Position numbers and translations under genes: made by a program. DNA of 64,000 bases from Candidatus Undinarchaeales archaeon. Its GTDB lineage: Archaea > SpSt-1190 > JASMDC01. Below the pieces are notes generated by a model that was not told where the DNA came from, did no database searches, and was given only the letters and a program-made list of their open reading frames with translations. Below are positions 43,744 through 52,004 of this stretch, piece after piece. The stretch covers positions 1 to 64,000 of the forward strand of contig JASMDC010000009.1 in assembly GCA_030753015.1 (NCBI GenBank), written 5' to 3'. How positions within the stretch are numbered: the stretch's first letter is position 1; each line of letters begins with the position of its first letter.

Positions 43744-44632
43744 TATCGAACCGAAGACGGAGCCCACGACACCGCCGATGCTGAGCAGGGCAACACGGCG
43801 ACCGCTCAGGAGAGACATGTTCGATCGCATGTTCCTCGTCATGGCATTGATGACCATCATGAAGACGAATCCTCCTGTCAAGCGGTAGAGATTGAGGATC
43901 TCAGGGCGTACCGCGTCAACAACCGTTTTGAAAATGGAGATGCCGACCGCCCAGCATAATGCGGCACCCAGGGAGAGGGCGATGCCCATGCCATAATTTG
44001 AATGCATAAAAGCGTCTTTCGTCAGGACAGAGGTCGTGGCACGCAGGCGTTTGAGCGTGTAGGCTGGACGCAGGGCACGCCCGAGACCGAATCCGTATCG
44101 CTGGTGATCTTCCGAAGGCTTGTAGATGGCCCCCTCCTCGCTGCGGGACGTGGACACCAGGTAGATACCCATCATCACAAGGGTGATCCCAATGAGGGTC
44201 CGCACAACGATGGACTCTCCCAGGATGAGCATGACGAAGAGCGGGTACACTGAGCTGATGCTCACCGCTCTGGACACACCGATGGCGCTGATCGCTCGAA
44301 TGAGGAGGGTGTCGGCGATGGCGAGGTTCACCACACCACCAGCGAGGATGAGGGCTACATGTGTGTCGCTGACGGCCAGCACCTCACTGGCGAACGGTGC
44401 CATTGCAACGATAAGTGTGAGCACAGTGAGGGGGGCAGCCAAACGCACAAGGCTGGCGAAGGGTGATGGTAGGTCCTTTGCACCCCGCTCGAAGAATACA
44501 GGGCACATAGCGAAGCACAGAGCTGCCCCGAACGCGTAGAAGATTCCCTCGTTCAGTGACATTGTCCTGCCTCGCGGGGGATGGCACACATTCCACGCTT
44601 CTTAAGGATTGAGTTGGGGTATAAGGACGGGA

Positions 44633-46288
44633 TTATGCTCCCGAGTAGAGCACATCGCCAGCTTGCTCGCCGAGCTCGTCCCGGCCGTCATGGTTGTCGT
44701 AGGCGACCTTACCGTTGACGAGCACGTAGTCGATGCCCTCGGGATGCTGACACGGATCCTCGAAAGTGGCATTGTCCTTGAGGTCCTGGTAATCGAAGAC
44801 CGTGATGTCGGCGCGTTTGCCCACCTCGATCGAACCGCGCTCGTCGTCGATGCCTAGCGCCTGTGCCGGCCGGTAGGTCATCATCTGGACCGCCTCGGGC
44901 AGGGTGAGAACGCCCTCGTCCCGGGCGTACTTCGCAAGCACCCGGGGGAAGCTACCATAGAGACGCGGGTGGGGCTTGCCCATGACAAGCCCGTCCGTGG
45001 ACACGGTCTGGTAGGGGAGCTGCAGGAATCTCGACTTGTTCTCCTCGCTCATGGAGTGGGCGATCATGGAGACCCCCATCTCCTCGTTCTGGAGGAGGTC
45101 GAACACGTGGTGGAACGCTTTGCGGGACGTGGGATCGATGCCCTTCTCACGGCAGATCTCGGCGATCGACTTGCCCACGTCGCCCTGGTACGGGCTGCCG
45201 TCGCTCACCGAGGAGACGTAGATGCCCTCCCAGCCCCCGTTGGAGAACTTGTAGAAGTTATCCCAGTCGCACGGTCCCTGGGCCAACATGTCATCGATCA
45301 TTTGCTCCCGCTCCAGGGGATTGGCGAGCCGGACCAGGGTGGCATCGGTCCCGCCGTCGTGGACCCATGGTGGCAGGACCGCGCCGAGCATTGTGGAGCC
45401 GGCGGTGTAGGGATACATGTCGCTTGTGACGTTCATCCCTTCATCACGGTAGGAATCGATGAGCTTGATCATCTCGTCGGCCTTGGCCCAGTTGTCGCTG
45501 CCTGCAGCCTTGAGATGGGAGATGTGTACGTGGACGCCGGTCTTCTTACCGACCTCCAGCACTTCCTTGAGCGATTCCACAACGTAATCGCTCTCGTTGC
45601 GGATGTGGACCATGAAGATGCCGTCGTGCTCGGCCACGGTGGAGCACAGTGCCTCCACCTCGGGGGAGTCTGCATAGCACGCAGGCGGATAGATGAGACC
45701 CGAGGATAGCCCATAGGCCCCCTCCTCCATGGACGATTCGAGCACATCCTTCATTCGGACGAGCTCGGCGTCGGTGGGGGCATGGTCTCCTGCGCCCATC
45801 ACGTGCTCACGCAGGGTGGAGTGACCCACCAGGGAGGCCACGTTGGTAGCGGTGTGGGCGTCGACCCTGTCGAGGTACTCCCCCATGGTATTCCAGTCCC
45901 AATCTGCGGGATCGAGGGCGCCGTCCACTCCGCCGAGCTTGCGGGCGAGTTCCTCCTTGTCTGCATCTCGTACGGGTACTACGGAGAGGCCGTCCTGGCC
46001 GGTTACCTGGGTCGTGACGCCCTGCTTGATCTTGGGTACATCGCCGCGGTTCAGCCCTTCGGGAGTAGGCTCGAACACCGCGAGGTCCGCGTGTGCGTGC
46101 ATGTCGATGAACCCGGGGGCGACGTATTCCCCGTCGAGCTGGATCACCCGGTCCGCGGACTGGCCGTCCAGGTCGCCGATGGCGGTGATGACGCCGTCCT
46201 TGACAGCGATGTCAGCACTATAAGGATCGCCGCCGCGCCCGTCAACGACGGTACCGTCGCGAATGATCAGGTCGTAATCAGGATCCAT
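44633..46288 (-). CDS. N-acyl-D-amino-acid deacylase-like amidohydrolase
   Basis: A 551-residue amidohydrolase that should remove acyl groups from N-acyl-D-amino acids. It starts MDPDYDLIIRDGTVVDGRGG. The metal HxH is in GFIDMHAHADL; later ligands are in HISHLKAAG and AHSMSEENKS, and the catalytic Asp in STDGLVMGKPHPRLYGSFPRVL. In D-aminoacylases the loop after GVTT usually carries a metal-binding Cys (GNCG), but here it reads TGQDGLS with Asp. Long family length and the C-terminal TYRPAQALGIDDERGSIEVGKRADI are normal. ATG 46288 is preferred over 46348 because a TATA-like box on the minus strand (GGTTTATATACC) lies about 30 nt upstream. Confidence 0.87.
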   Translation of the reverse strand: MDPDYDLIIRDGTVVDGRGGDPYSADIAVKDGVITAIGDLDGQSADRVIQLDGEYVAPGFIDMHAHADLAVFEPTPEGLNRGDVPKIKQGVTTQVTGQDGLSVVPVRDADKEELARKLGGVDGALDPADWDWNTMGEYLDRVDAHTATNVASLVGHSTLREHVMGAGDHAPTDAELVRMKDVLESSMEEGAYGLSSGLIYPPACYADSPEVEALCSTVAEHDGIFMVHIRNESDYVVESLKEVLEVGKKTGVHVHISHLKAAGSDNWAKADEMIKLIDSYRDEGMNVTSDMYPYTAGSTMLGAVLPPWVHDGGTDATLVRLANPLEREQMIDDMLAQGPCDWDNFYKFSNGGWEGIYVSSVSDGSPYQGDVGKSIAEICREKGIDPTSRKAFHHVFDLLQNEEMGVSMIAHSMSEENKSRFLQLPYQTVSTDGLVMGKPHPRLYGSFPRVLAKYARDEGVLTLPEAVQMMTYRPAQALGIDDERGSIEVGKRADITVFDYQDLKDNATFEDPCQHPEGIDYVLVNGKVAYDNHDGRDELGEQAGDVLYSGA

Positions 46289-46317
46289 CCTATTGTCCTG
46301 GGATATTATGGGGGGAG

Positions 46318-46329
46318 CGGTATATAAAC
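46318..46329. promoter_or_regulatory. TATA-like element of the deacylase gene
   Basis: GGTATATAAACC, close to palindromic. On the minus strand it lies about 30 nt before ATG 46288 and fits a leaderless start. It might also drive the divergent gene at 46395. Confidence 0.5.
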
Positions 46330-46340
46330 CTTCCCTTTTT

Positions 46341-46362
46341 GTTACCACTCTGGAGGAGTAAC
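46341..46362. promoter_or_regulatory. 22-bp palindromic operator, copy 1
   Basis: GTTACCACT-CTGG-AGGAGTAAC-type dyad, 46341-46362, with consensus GTTACCNCT...AGNGGTAAC shared with 47419-47440. An AT-rich TATA-like run (ATATATATAT) follows directly. Thirty-two nt separate the dyad from TTG 46395, exactly the distance found for copy 2 and its ATG. A transcription factor binding here would block TBP or TFB. Confidence 0.6.
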
Positions 46363-46394
46363 ATATATATATGAGTTCTGACTACTATACTCCG

Positions 46395-47216
46395 TTGGTC
46401 TATACCGATGCCGTACAGTACGTAAAACCCAGTGAGGTATACGGCTGGGAGCACGGTGATACCTACGACGCTCTTGTCGATGTCGCTAAAGAGGGCAAGT
46501 GGGAGGAGTACAACATCCCTCCCGCCGAGGTGGTGCACTTCCCCAACGGTGTCACTAAGGACCTGCCCAACGTACATTACGTCATCGTCAACGGCCATCA
46601 CCGCCATAACGCCGCCCACCAGGCCGGAGAGAAGTTCCCGGTGCTGCCCGTGGACGTGGGGAAGAAGGGGCGAGATGGCTATGCTGAGAGCGCCATGCGC
46701 TATCATGGTGGTGGAACGTACGATTCTAAGTTCAATCCATACAAATCCATGAAGGACAAGAGCCCGGAATGGAACGCGGACGGAGTTCCTACCAAGCACA
46801 TCCTAAAGGAGTCGACCACGATCAGCGACTACTGGGATGACATGTTCAAGGTGGAGGCCCTGCGCGATCCGGGGATCCTGGAGAGCTCAATCTACGATCT
46901 CCTGCACGACAAGGCATACAAGCTTGGGCGAAAGAAGGTGGACAAAATCGACCTCCAGATAGGTAGCTCAGTGTACGACCATGCCGCCAGCGGTAAGTCG
47001 ACATCCTTCGACTACGTGACGATCTCGTACTCGGGCGACAAGGAGCACCCCGACAACATCGATGATCTACTCGAGCATGGCCGAGTGAAGGTGGGCAGCC
47101 GCTCTTTCAAAGCGAAGGACGTGGCGAACAAGCCCATCTACGATCTTCTGCCAAAGAAGGCTAGACGCGAGACACCGCATGAGATAGAGCTGGGGATCAA
47201 CGTGGATCTCTATTGA
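46395..47216 (+). CDS. ParB/sulfiredoxin-fold-like protein, copy 1
   Basis: A 273-residue protein. The N-terminal half has VKPSEVYGWEHGDTYDALVDVAKE and the core VHYVIVNGHHRHNAAHQAGEKFPVLPVD, like the DGHHR motif of ParB/Srx-type domains. The C-terminal half (QIGSSVYDHAASGKSTSFDYVTI) is specific to this pair. It is about 50 percent alike by eye to the gene at 47887. TTG 46395 (reading MVYTDAV) is chosen: it aligns with MTYTDAV of the paralogue, gives similar length (273 versus 274), and keeps the same 32-nt distance to the palindrome. ATG 46371 overlaps the TATA-like run. Function unknown; ParB/Srx folds occur in nucleases, CTPases and modification-linked proteins. Confidence 0.7.
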   Translation: MVYTDAVQYVKPSEVYGWEHGDTYDALVDVAKEGKWEEYNIPPAEVVHFPNGVTKDLPNVHYVIVNGHHRHNAAHQAGEKFPVLPVDVGKKGRDGYAESAMRYHGGGTYDSKFNPYKSMKDKSPEWNADGVPTKHILKESTTISDYWDDMFKVEALRDPGILESSIYDLLHDKAYKLGRKKVDKIDLQIGSSVYDHAASGKSTSFDYVTISYSGDKEHPDNIDDLLEHGRVKVGSRSFKAKDVANKPIYDLLPKKARRETPHEIELGINVDLY

Positions 47217-47371
47217 GGCCAACTTCTTCATGAATAATCGTACTAGCGGATATGCCCTACTCTCGATACCTTGAGATGGGGAAATTAGTTAATCTCGGAA
47301 CACTCATACCTGATCACGTTCTATTGATGGTTCAATGGGCCTTCGTATGCTGATTACAGGGATGAATAACC

Positions 47372-47395
47372 ATGGTTTCAGTGAGGTGAAACCAT
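47372..47395. promoter_or_regulatory. Perfect 9-bp inverted repeat in intergenic region
   Basis: ATGGTTTCA-GTGAGG-TGAAACCAT. It lies 23 bp upstream of operator copy 2 in a 256-bp gap (47217-47472). It could be a second protein-binding site or the terminator of the upstream gene. No coding potential was seen in the gap. Confidence 0.4.
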
Positions 47396-47418
47396 CCGGA
47401 ACAGTGGATGTGCTACTC

Positions 47419-47440
47419 GTTACCACTCAACAGAGGTAAC
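47419..47440. promoter_or_regulatory. 22-bp palindromic operator, copy 2
   Basis: GTTACCACT-CAAC-AGAGGTAAC, 47419-47440, same dyad as 46341-46362, followed directly by a TATA-like run (ATTTATATATA at 47441-47451). Thirty-two nt separate it from ATG 47473. Confidence 0.65.
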
Positions 47441-47451
47441 ATTTATATATA
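47441..47451 (+). promoter_or_regulatory. TATA box of the 47473 operon
   Basis: ATTTATATATA abuts the palindrome and lies 21 nt before ATG 47473, as expected for a leaderless transcript. Confidence 0.55.
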
Positions 47452-47472
47452 GGACGAACTATCGTCGCTTGT

Positions 47473-47877
47473 ATGATCTACGCGGAAGCCATTGAACATG
47501 GTGATCCACTCCTCCTCGAGAATAACATCGCGGACCTCAAGGTCACCGCACAAGAGTCCTATTCCATCGGTGGTAGGACCTATGTGCAAGCGGGTGCCGA
47601 GTTCTCTTATGCGTCATTGCAGCGATTCTGCCACATGCAGGGTATTGACATACTGGACTTCGACGATATGCACGCCGTGGACAAGGCAGGCAATGACCTC
47701 TACACTGTCAAGGACCGTGTGTTCGACAAGAACTACGAACTGTGCTCACAGCCCCTTCACGTAAAGGACGGGCATGCCTACGGGACTGCCGTCACCAAGG
47801 ACATGATCGAGGCCAATCTCGACCAGGTAGGTGGATGGGAAAACGTAGAGCGTGTCGAGAACTATTTCATGTACTAG
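47473..47877 (+). CDS. Unknown 134-residue protein, first gene of the palindrome-controlled operon
   Basis: A soluble acidic protein starting MIYAEAIEHGDPLLLENN. It has no recognised motif, signal or TM. The middle (IGGRTYVQAGAEFSYASLQRFCHMQGI) and end (EANLDQVGGWENVERVENYFMY) look folded. It is 9 nt upstream of the ParB/Srx-like gene copy 2, so they are co-transcribed. Nothing similar lies beside copy 1. Confidence 0.65.
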   Translation: MIYAEAIEHGDPLLLENNIADLKVTAQESYSIGGRTYVQAGAEFSYASLQRFCHMQGIDILDFDDMHAVDKAGNDLYTVKDRVFDKNYELCSQPLHVKDGHAYGTAVTKDMIEANLDQVGGWENVERVENYFMY

Positions 47878-47886
47878 GCTGTAACC

Positions 47887-48711
47887 ATGACCTACACCGA
47901 CGCTGTTGTATACGCGAATCCCCGGGAGGTACTGGGGTGGGAGCATGATAACACCTACGATGCCCTGGTCGACGTGGCCAAGGAGGAGCGATGGGAGGAG
48001 CTGAACATCCCCCCTGCCGAGGTCGTGTACTTCCCCAATGGCGTATCCGAGCGTCTCTCTGACGTGCACTATGTCATAGTCAACGGCCACCACCGCCATA
48101 ATGCTGCAAAGGAGGCGGGCAAGCCCTTCCCCGTGCTCCCTATCGATGTAGGGGAGGACGGGATGGAACGGTACGCATCCCTCGCCCGCGTTGGCGGTTA
48201 TGATCCTGAACGCAATACCTACACCCTCATGGACCCGAAGGTCCCTGATTGGAACGCCGACGGCATCCCCACAACCCACTACCTCAAGGAGACCACGGAA
48301 GTAAATACGCCCACGGACTGGACGCCATGGTTCAAGATCAAGGCCATGCGCGGGGCCCGGGTGCTGGATGGCACTGTGGACGAACTGCTGCGCGATCCCG
48401 CCTACACACTGGACACCCATCAGGTAGACGCCCTCAAGTTCCAGCTCGGGCGCACGACCTACGACCATGCCAAGAGCTCGGAGTCCACCGGCTATGACTA
48501 CTTCACCGTCGCCTACGCGGGTGATAAAGAGCACCCGGGCTCGTACGAGGAACTCCTGGCCGACGGAGAGATACGATTCAGCGGTTCCGACGAGGAGCGC
48601 ACCTACAAGCTCAGTGAGGTTCGCGACACGCCCGTGCGTGAGCTCCTGAAGGCCAGCCGGCACGATACGGTCCATGAGGTGACCCTGGCAATCGACGTGG
48701 ACACCTACTGA
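47887..48711 (+). CDS. ParB/sulfiredoxin-fold-like protein, copy 2
   Basis: A 274-residue paralogue of the protein at 46395. Shared blocks: MTYTDAVVYANPREVLGWEH, TYDALVDVAKEERWEELNIPPAEVV, the core VHYVIVNGHHRHNAAKEAGKPFPVLPIDVG, PDWNADGIPTTHYLKE, and AGDKEHPGSYEELLADG. The His-rich HHRH core is the probable active or binding site. The cluster also has a small unknown protein upstream and shares an operator with copy 1. Function unknown. Confidence 0.7.
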   Translation: MTYTDAVVYANPREVLGWEHDNTYDALVDVAKEERWEELNIPPAEVVYFPNGVSERLSDVHYVIVNGHHRHNAAKEAGKPFPVLPIDVGEDGMERYASLARVGGYDPERNTYTLMDPKVPDWNADGIPTTHYLKETTEVNTPTDWTPWFKIKAMRGARVLDGTVDELLRDPAYTLDTHQVDALKFQLGRTTYDHAKSSESTGYDYFTVAYAGDKEHPGSYEELLADGEIRFSGSDEERTYKLSEVRDTPVRELLKASRHDTVHEVTLAIDVDTY

Positions 48712-48726
48712 AGGCCCCAAAGACTA

Positions 48727-48736
48727 GATATAAAAA
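48727..48736 (+). promoter_or_regulatory. TATA box of the 48760 gene
   Basis: GATATAAAAA, 23 nt before ATG 48760. No palindrome like those at 46341 and 47419 was seen here. Confidence 0.55.
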
Positions 48737-48759
48737 CCGACTCTCGGGCGGGCCGCTCC

Positions 48760-49668
48760 ATGACAGAGATTGCGGTCGACGAGCTCTATTCACAGTTCAA
48801 CGCCGGCTACGAGAAGCTGGCTCACGAAATCGAGGTGAAGGGACATCCCGTTCCCGATCATACAGAGCGCCAGTTCCGGTTGTGCCTGTACAACGGGGAC
48901 GTCGCCATAGCAGCGACATTGGGCGCCGACGGCCCTCATCACATCGACATCATGACCCGTGCCGAGAACATGGCCCGGACGGGCATCCAGCGGCTCTTCC
49001 AGGTCTACGCCAATCACAACGCCTTCGAGAAGAGCGATTATGTCCGTGAGCCCTCCCTGGCGCTCTTCGCCAAGAACCGGGATGCTGGAGACGAACGGTT
49101 CTACATCGGGCAGGAATCCCCTCAGCTCAAGCACCACCTCGAGCAGGTCCACATGGCCTGGCAGGGCCATGAGGGGGACGTACCCTATGGCATGATCCCG
49201 AGCACGGCCGCGGCCTTCGATGCAGCGCTCAAGGCCGTCGATGTCGATCCTGCGCGCCTCGAGAACGAGGAGCGGGACGAGCGGTGGGGTGCTCGGTACA
49301 ACCTCCAGCGTGGGGATTTCATTCACATCAACAACTTCCTCGACGCACAGGAGAGCGTCGTTTCCACCGCTCCCGACCTGTACACGCAGCTTATGGGAGA
49401 GGACGTGCGTGGTACGTCATCCGTGAAGCTCGTCCAGAGCGACGGCCTGCGGGGAGTTCACATCGAGCTCTACCGGCCCCGGGATGACGAGGACCAGGTC
49501 GTCGGCCGCGAGGCCTTCGAACGGACCGTTGCTGAGCTGGAACGGCTCGACATAGACCTCTCGGGTGACTGGGAGGTCACTGTCAGCCCTGACCATTTCG
49601 CCTTCAACCAGGAGATCAACCGGTACTTCGAGGGTGCGGATATCCTCAAGGACAGGGGGGCGGCCTGA
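48760..49668 (+). CDS. Unknown 302-residue soluble protein
   Basis: Starts MTEIAVDELYSQFNAGYEKL. It has no signal, TM or familiar motif. The sequence is mostly alpha/beta in character, with a segment KHHLEQVHMAWQGHEGDVP and a later LVQSDGLRGVHIELYRPRDDEDQV. The stop is 1 nt before the start of the next gene, so the two are an operon. Confidence 0.6.
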   Translation: MTEIAVDELYSQFNAGYEKLAHEIEVKGHPVPDHTERQFRLCLYNGDVAIAATLGADGPHHIDIMTRAENMARTGIQRLFQVYANHNAFEKSDYVREPSLALFAKNRDAGDERFYIGQESPQLKHHLEQVHMAWQGHEGDVPYGMIPSTAAAFDAALKAVDVDPARLENEERDERWGARYNLQRGDFIHINNFLDAQESVVSTAPDLYTQLMGEDVRGTSSVKLVQSDGLRGVHIELYRPRDDEDQVVGREAFERTVAELERLDIDLSGDWEVTVSPDHFAFNQEINRYFEGADILKDRGAA

Positions 49669-49669
49669 G

Positions 49670-50173
49670 ATGGTGCTCGAACTCTCAATGTCGGATTATA
49701 CCGATCTCACGAACGAGAACGTCTACACTGCGATCGAGGCGTCCTACCGCCTGGCTGGAGACGAGCGTGTGATGGTGAAGCTCCCCTACGAGCTCAAGGA
49801 CGTCGAAGGCGAGCAGGATGTGCTCGATGCTGTGCACGAGCACTTCAGCGAGCGGTACGACACCTGGTCGACATTCCTCGAGGAGGAGACGAAGGGTGAG
49901 CGGTTCAAGCGCTACGTCACCCACGATATGTGGGTGAAAGAGGACGGTGACTACACAAAGGGCCTCAGCGCGGGCATGCTCGGGCTCATCACCGTAGCCA
50001 CCGCCGCGACCCTGCCCTTCAGTCTCGAACTGCTGCCCGCGACGTTGTTCGCCGGATTGTTCACCGGCACGGGCGTCTTCAGCTGTTACCAGGGCGCCGC
50101 TCAACGGGACCAGAACAAGATGGACTCTTATCATGAGCTTGCTGAGCTGAATATCGAATTCGTCTACGGTTAG
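49670..50173 (+). CDS. Unknown membrane protein
   Basis: A 167-residue protein starting MVLELSMSDYTDL (or at the second ATG, 49688). A soluble N-terminal part of about 95 residues is followed by two hydrophobic segments (AGMLGLITVATAATLPFSLELL, ATLFAGLFTGTGVF) and a short tail. It is coupled to the gene before it. No family is recognised. Confidence 0.6.
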   Translation: MVLELSMSDYTDLTNENVYTAIEASYRLAGDERVMVKLPYELKDVEGEQDVLDAVHEHFSERYDTWSTFLEEETKGERFKRYVTHDMWVKEDGDYTKGLSAGMLGLITVATAATLPFSLELLPATLFAGLFTGTGVFSCYQGAAQRDQNKMDSYHELAELNIEFVYG

Positions 50174-50176
50174 GTA

Positions 50177-51928
50177 CTAGTGCCCCCGGGGGAACCATAC
50201 GTCACCGATGACATGATGACCCAGGTATCGTCGGACGATGTTGTCAGGACCGAACCGACGGACGATGCAGCGTATGAGGTCGCGGGTCGTACGTGTGGCC
50301 CTGGCATGCTCCATTACCAGGAACGAGCATCGGTTACCGGGTGAGATCGAGACATCGCGGCCGAGCACCTTACCGCCGCTCACGGTGGCCATGTGTAGCG
50401 CTTCCCTGTCGGTGAGCCTGCAGCCCCTGGCAAGGAGCTCCATCTCGCGGAACAGGTTGGGAGAGGACACGAAGCTGTTGTCGGTCCCAAGCCCGACCTG
50501 GAGCCCGGCGTCGAGGAGGTCCCTCACGGGTGGGAGCCTATCGGTGAGGGTGAGGTTGGAGCGTGGGCACACGATGACGGACATCACTGCGTTGGCCGCG
50601 CACGTAGCGTGCTTCGGCAGCGCGTGCGTCATATGAACAGCGATGTCGACCCCGAGCTCAAGGGCATTATCCAGCTGCTCGGGTCGGGGGGCCTCGAGCA
50701 CGTGGGCGGCCACGGGTTTGTGAGCGCGGTGAGCGGCCGACACCATGTCTGCGTCCAAGCTGCTCGGGCTCGCGGCTCCCAGACCGTCCGCCTCCATGAC
50801 GACCGATGCGAGCTCCTCCGGATTGTCGGCACGCCCCAGAAGGATCATATCAAGCGGTGCATAGGCAATCGCTTCTCGGGCGAGACGGACACCTACCAGC
50901 CCGCCCTCGCGGAAGTCCGATGCGACACCGATACCCATCCGGACCATCTCCCATGTGGTCTGGCGCATGGCGCTTGCAAGCATCCCTGGCGGGGTTTGTG
51001 CGAGCAGGCGGTGCTTGAGCCCATTCGGCGGCGCCACGAGCTCCTGGAGCGGGACGCTCTGGCCGATGTCTAGGAAGGCGCTGTCCCCCAGATGGACGTG
51101 GGCGTTGACCATGGACGGGATGATGATGCGGTTCCGCCGGTCACCGGCCACGGGACCCTCCTCGATCGATTTGATGACACCATCGCGAACCACAACGGCA
51201 CCCTCCACGGGCTCAAGCTCGGGCCCTACGAGGGCGACACCCTCCTCGATAAGGTCCTGGGCAGGGACCTGTGCACAGAGGCCCTCGACCATGGATGAGA
51301 ACCATGCCTCACCCTTGGCAAAAGTGGCATGACGTGGATCCCCCATGACGCCTGTGTTGGACCGGGCGAGGTTCAGACCCCCGTGCGGGCGAGGGCCCGT
51401 GGTAAATGTGTCCCACTGGGGCGGTGCTGGTTCCACGACCACGGTGCTCGGGTCCGAGCCGAAAAGGAAGGCGGCCAGTGATCCCTCGAACTCACCGGCG
51501 TGGCAGCACCCGCCCGGCGAGGAGTCCCGCATCGAGTTCACCAGGTCGCGGTCCACTAGGTGCCATGTGTGGAGGACCGTCACCCCTTGAAGCCCCTCCA
51601 CTGCCTGTTTGTTCCCCCCGTGTCCGTTGATGACGAATATCTGGCCTTCCAGTGAGCCCACAAGGTCCTGAATATAGGTGTGAAGCGACTCCGCCGATAC
51701 TGAGACAGTCCCCGGCCTGGCACTATGCTCGTGGCTGTCGCCCACTCCCACCAATGGAAGGACCAGCGCTCCTGTGCGGTCGGCTACAGCCGCCACTAGG
51801 CGCTGGGCCACCATCGCGTCCGTGCCCAAGGGGAGATCGGGGCCATGGCCCTCCAGCGAACCCACAGGGACCAGGATAGGGCGGACCACGTATCCAGCGC
51901 GGGGTGATGCCTCCTCCGAGGCGTACAT
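50177..51928 (-). CDS. Creatininase-family and amidohydrolase fusion protein
   Basis: A 583-residue protein with two enzyme domains. Residues about 15-225 are creatininase-like: VPVGSLEGHGPDLPLGTDAMVA, HEHSARPGTVSVS, FVINGHGGN and HAGEFEGS. The metal-site His usual after the GHGP motif (PHLPL) is Asp here (PDLPL). Residues about 230-583 are an amidohydrolase of the cytosine/guanine-deaminase type: NAHVHLGD (HxH), PVAAHVLE, VHMTHALPKHA and GLGTDNSFVSS. Archaeal creatininase homologues include the formamide hydrolase ArfB of riboflavin/F420 biosynthesis, and amidohydrolases deaminate purine-like rings; a pathway link is possible but unproven. The minus-strand TTTATAAT (about 51955-51962) is its likely TATA box. 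Confidence 0.82.
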   Translation of the reverse strand: MYASEEASPRAGYVVRPILVPVGSLEGHGPDLPLGTDAMVAQRLVAAVADRTGALVLPLVGVGDSHEHSARPGTVSVSAESLHTYIQDLVGSLEGQIFVINGHGGNKQAVEGLQGVTVLHTWHLVDRDLVNSMRDSSPGGCCHAGEFEGSLAAFLFGSDPSTVVVEPAPPQWDTFTTGPRPHGGLNLARSNTGVMGDPRHATFAKGEAWFSSMVEGLCAQVPAQDLIEEGVALVGPELEPVEGAVVVRDGVIKSIEEGPVAGDRRNRIIIPSMVNAHVHLGDSAFLDIGQSVPLQELVAPPNGLKHRLLAQTPPGMLASAMRQTTWEMVRMGIGVASDFREGGLVGVRLAREAIAYAPLDMILLGRADNPEELASVVMEADGLGAASPSSLDADMVSAAHRAHKPVAAHVLEAPRPEQLDNALELGVDIAVHMTHALPKHATCAANAVMSVIVCPRSNLTLTDRLPPVRDLLDAGLQVGLGTDNSFVSSPNLFREMELLARGCRLTDREALHMATVSGGKVLGRDVSISPGNRCSFLVMEHARATRTTRDLIRCIVRRFGPDNIVRRYLGHHVIGDVWFPRGH

Positions 51929-51956
51929 GACTAGTGTATACCCGTCTTTGTTCCAT

Positions 51957-51972
51957 TATAAAGCTTGCATGG
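51957..51972. repeat. 16-bp direct repeat in divergent promoter region, copy 1
   Basis: TATAAAGCTTGCATGG, repeated exactly at 52005-52020, 48 bp apart, between two divergent genes. Each copy includes a TATA box and a HindIII-like AAGCTT core. Confidence 0.6.
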
Positions 51973-52004
51973 CCGGGACCGCGTTCGACGGGGGCACATC
52001 TCTA

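Larger units (their letters stand above)
41992..44562 (-). pseudogene. EamA/DMT transporter gene interrupted by an IS66 element
   Basis: The N-terminal part (44562 to 43736, MSLNEGIFYAFGAALCFAMCPVFFERG to FGSILT) and the C-terminal part (42162 to 41992, YKGLELADGGVISSITASSPIL to GIVLVVG) are separated by the IS66 element. Removing 42163-43735 plus one 8-bp duplication joins them in frame: 990 nt, 329 codons plus stop, giving SILTYKGL, which matches LLMYKGL in the paralogue at 30673. The gene is inactivated by the insertion, unless a truncated protein works. An extra cytoplasmic loop (KPSEDHQRYGFGLGRALRP) distinguishes it from the paralogue. Confidence 0.92.

Noticed and set aside
46371-46394. 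ATG 46371 as start of ParB/Srx-like copy 1
   Set aside because: It overlaps the TATA-like run. TTG 46395 aligns with the paralogue start and keeps the 32-nt distance to the palindrome. It cannot be fully excluded if the promoter at 46318 is used.
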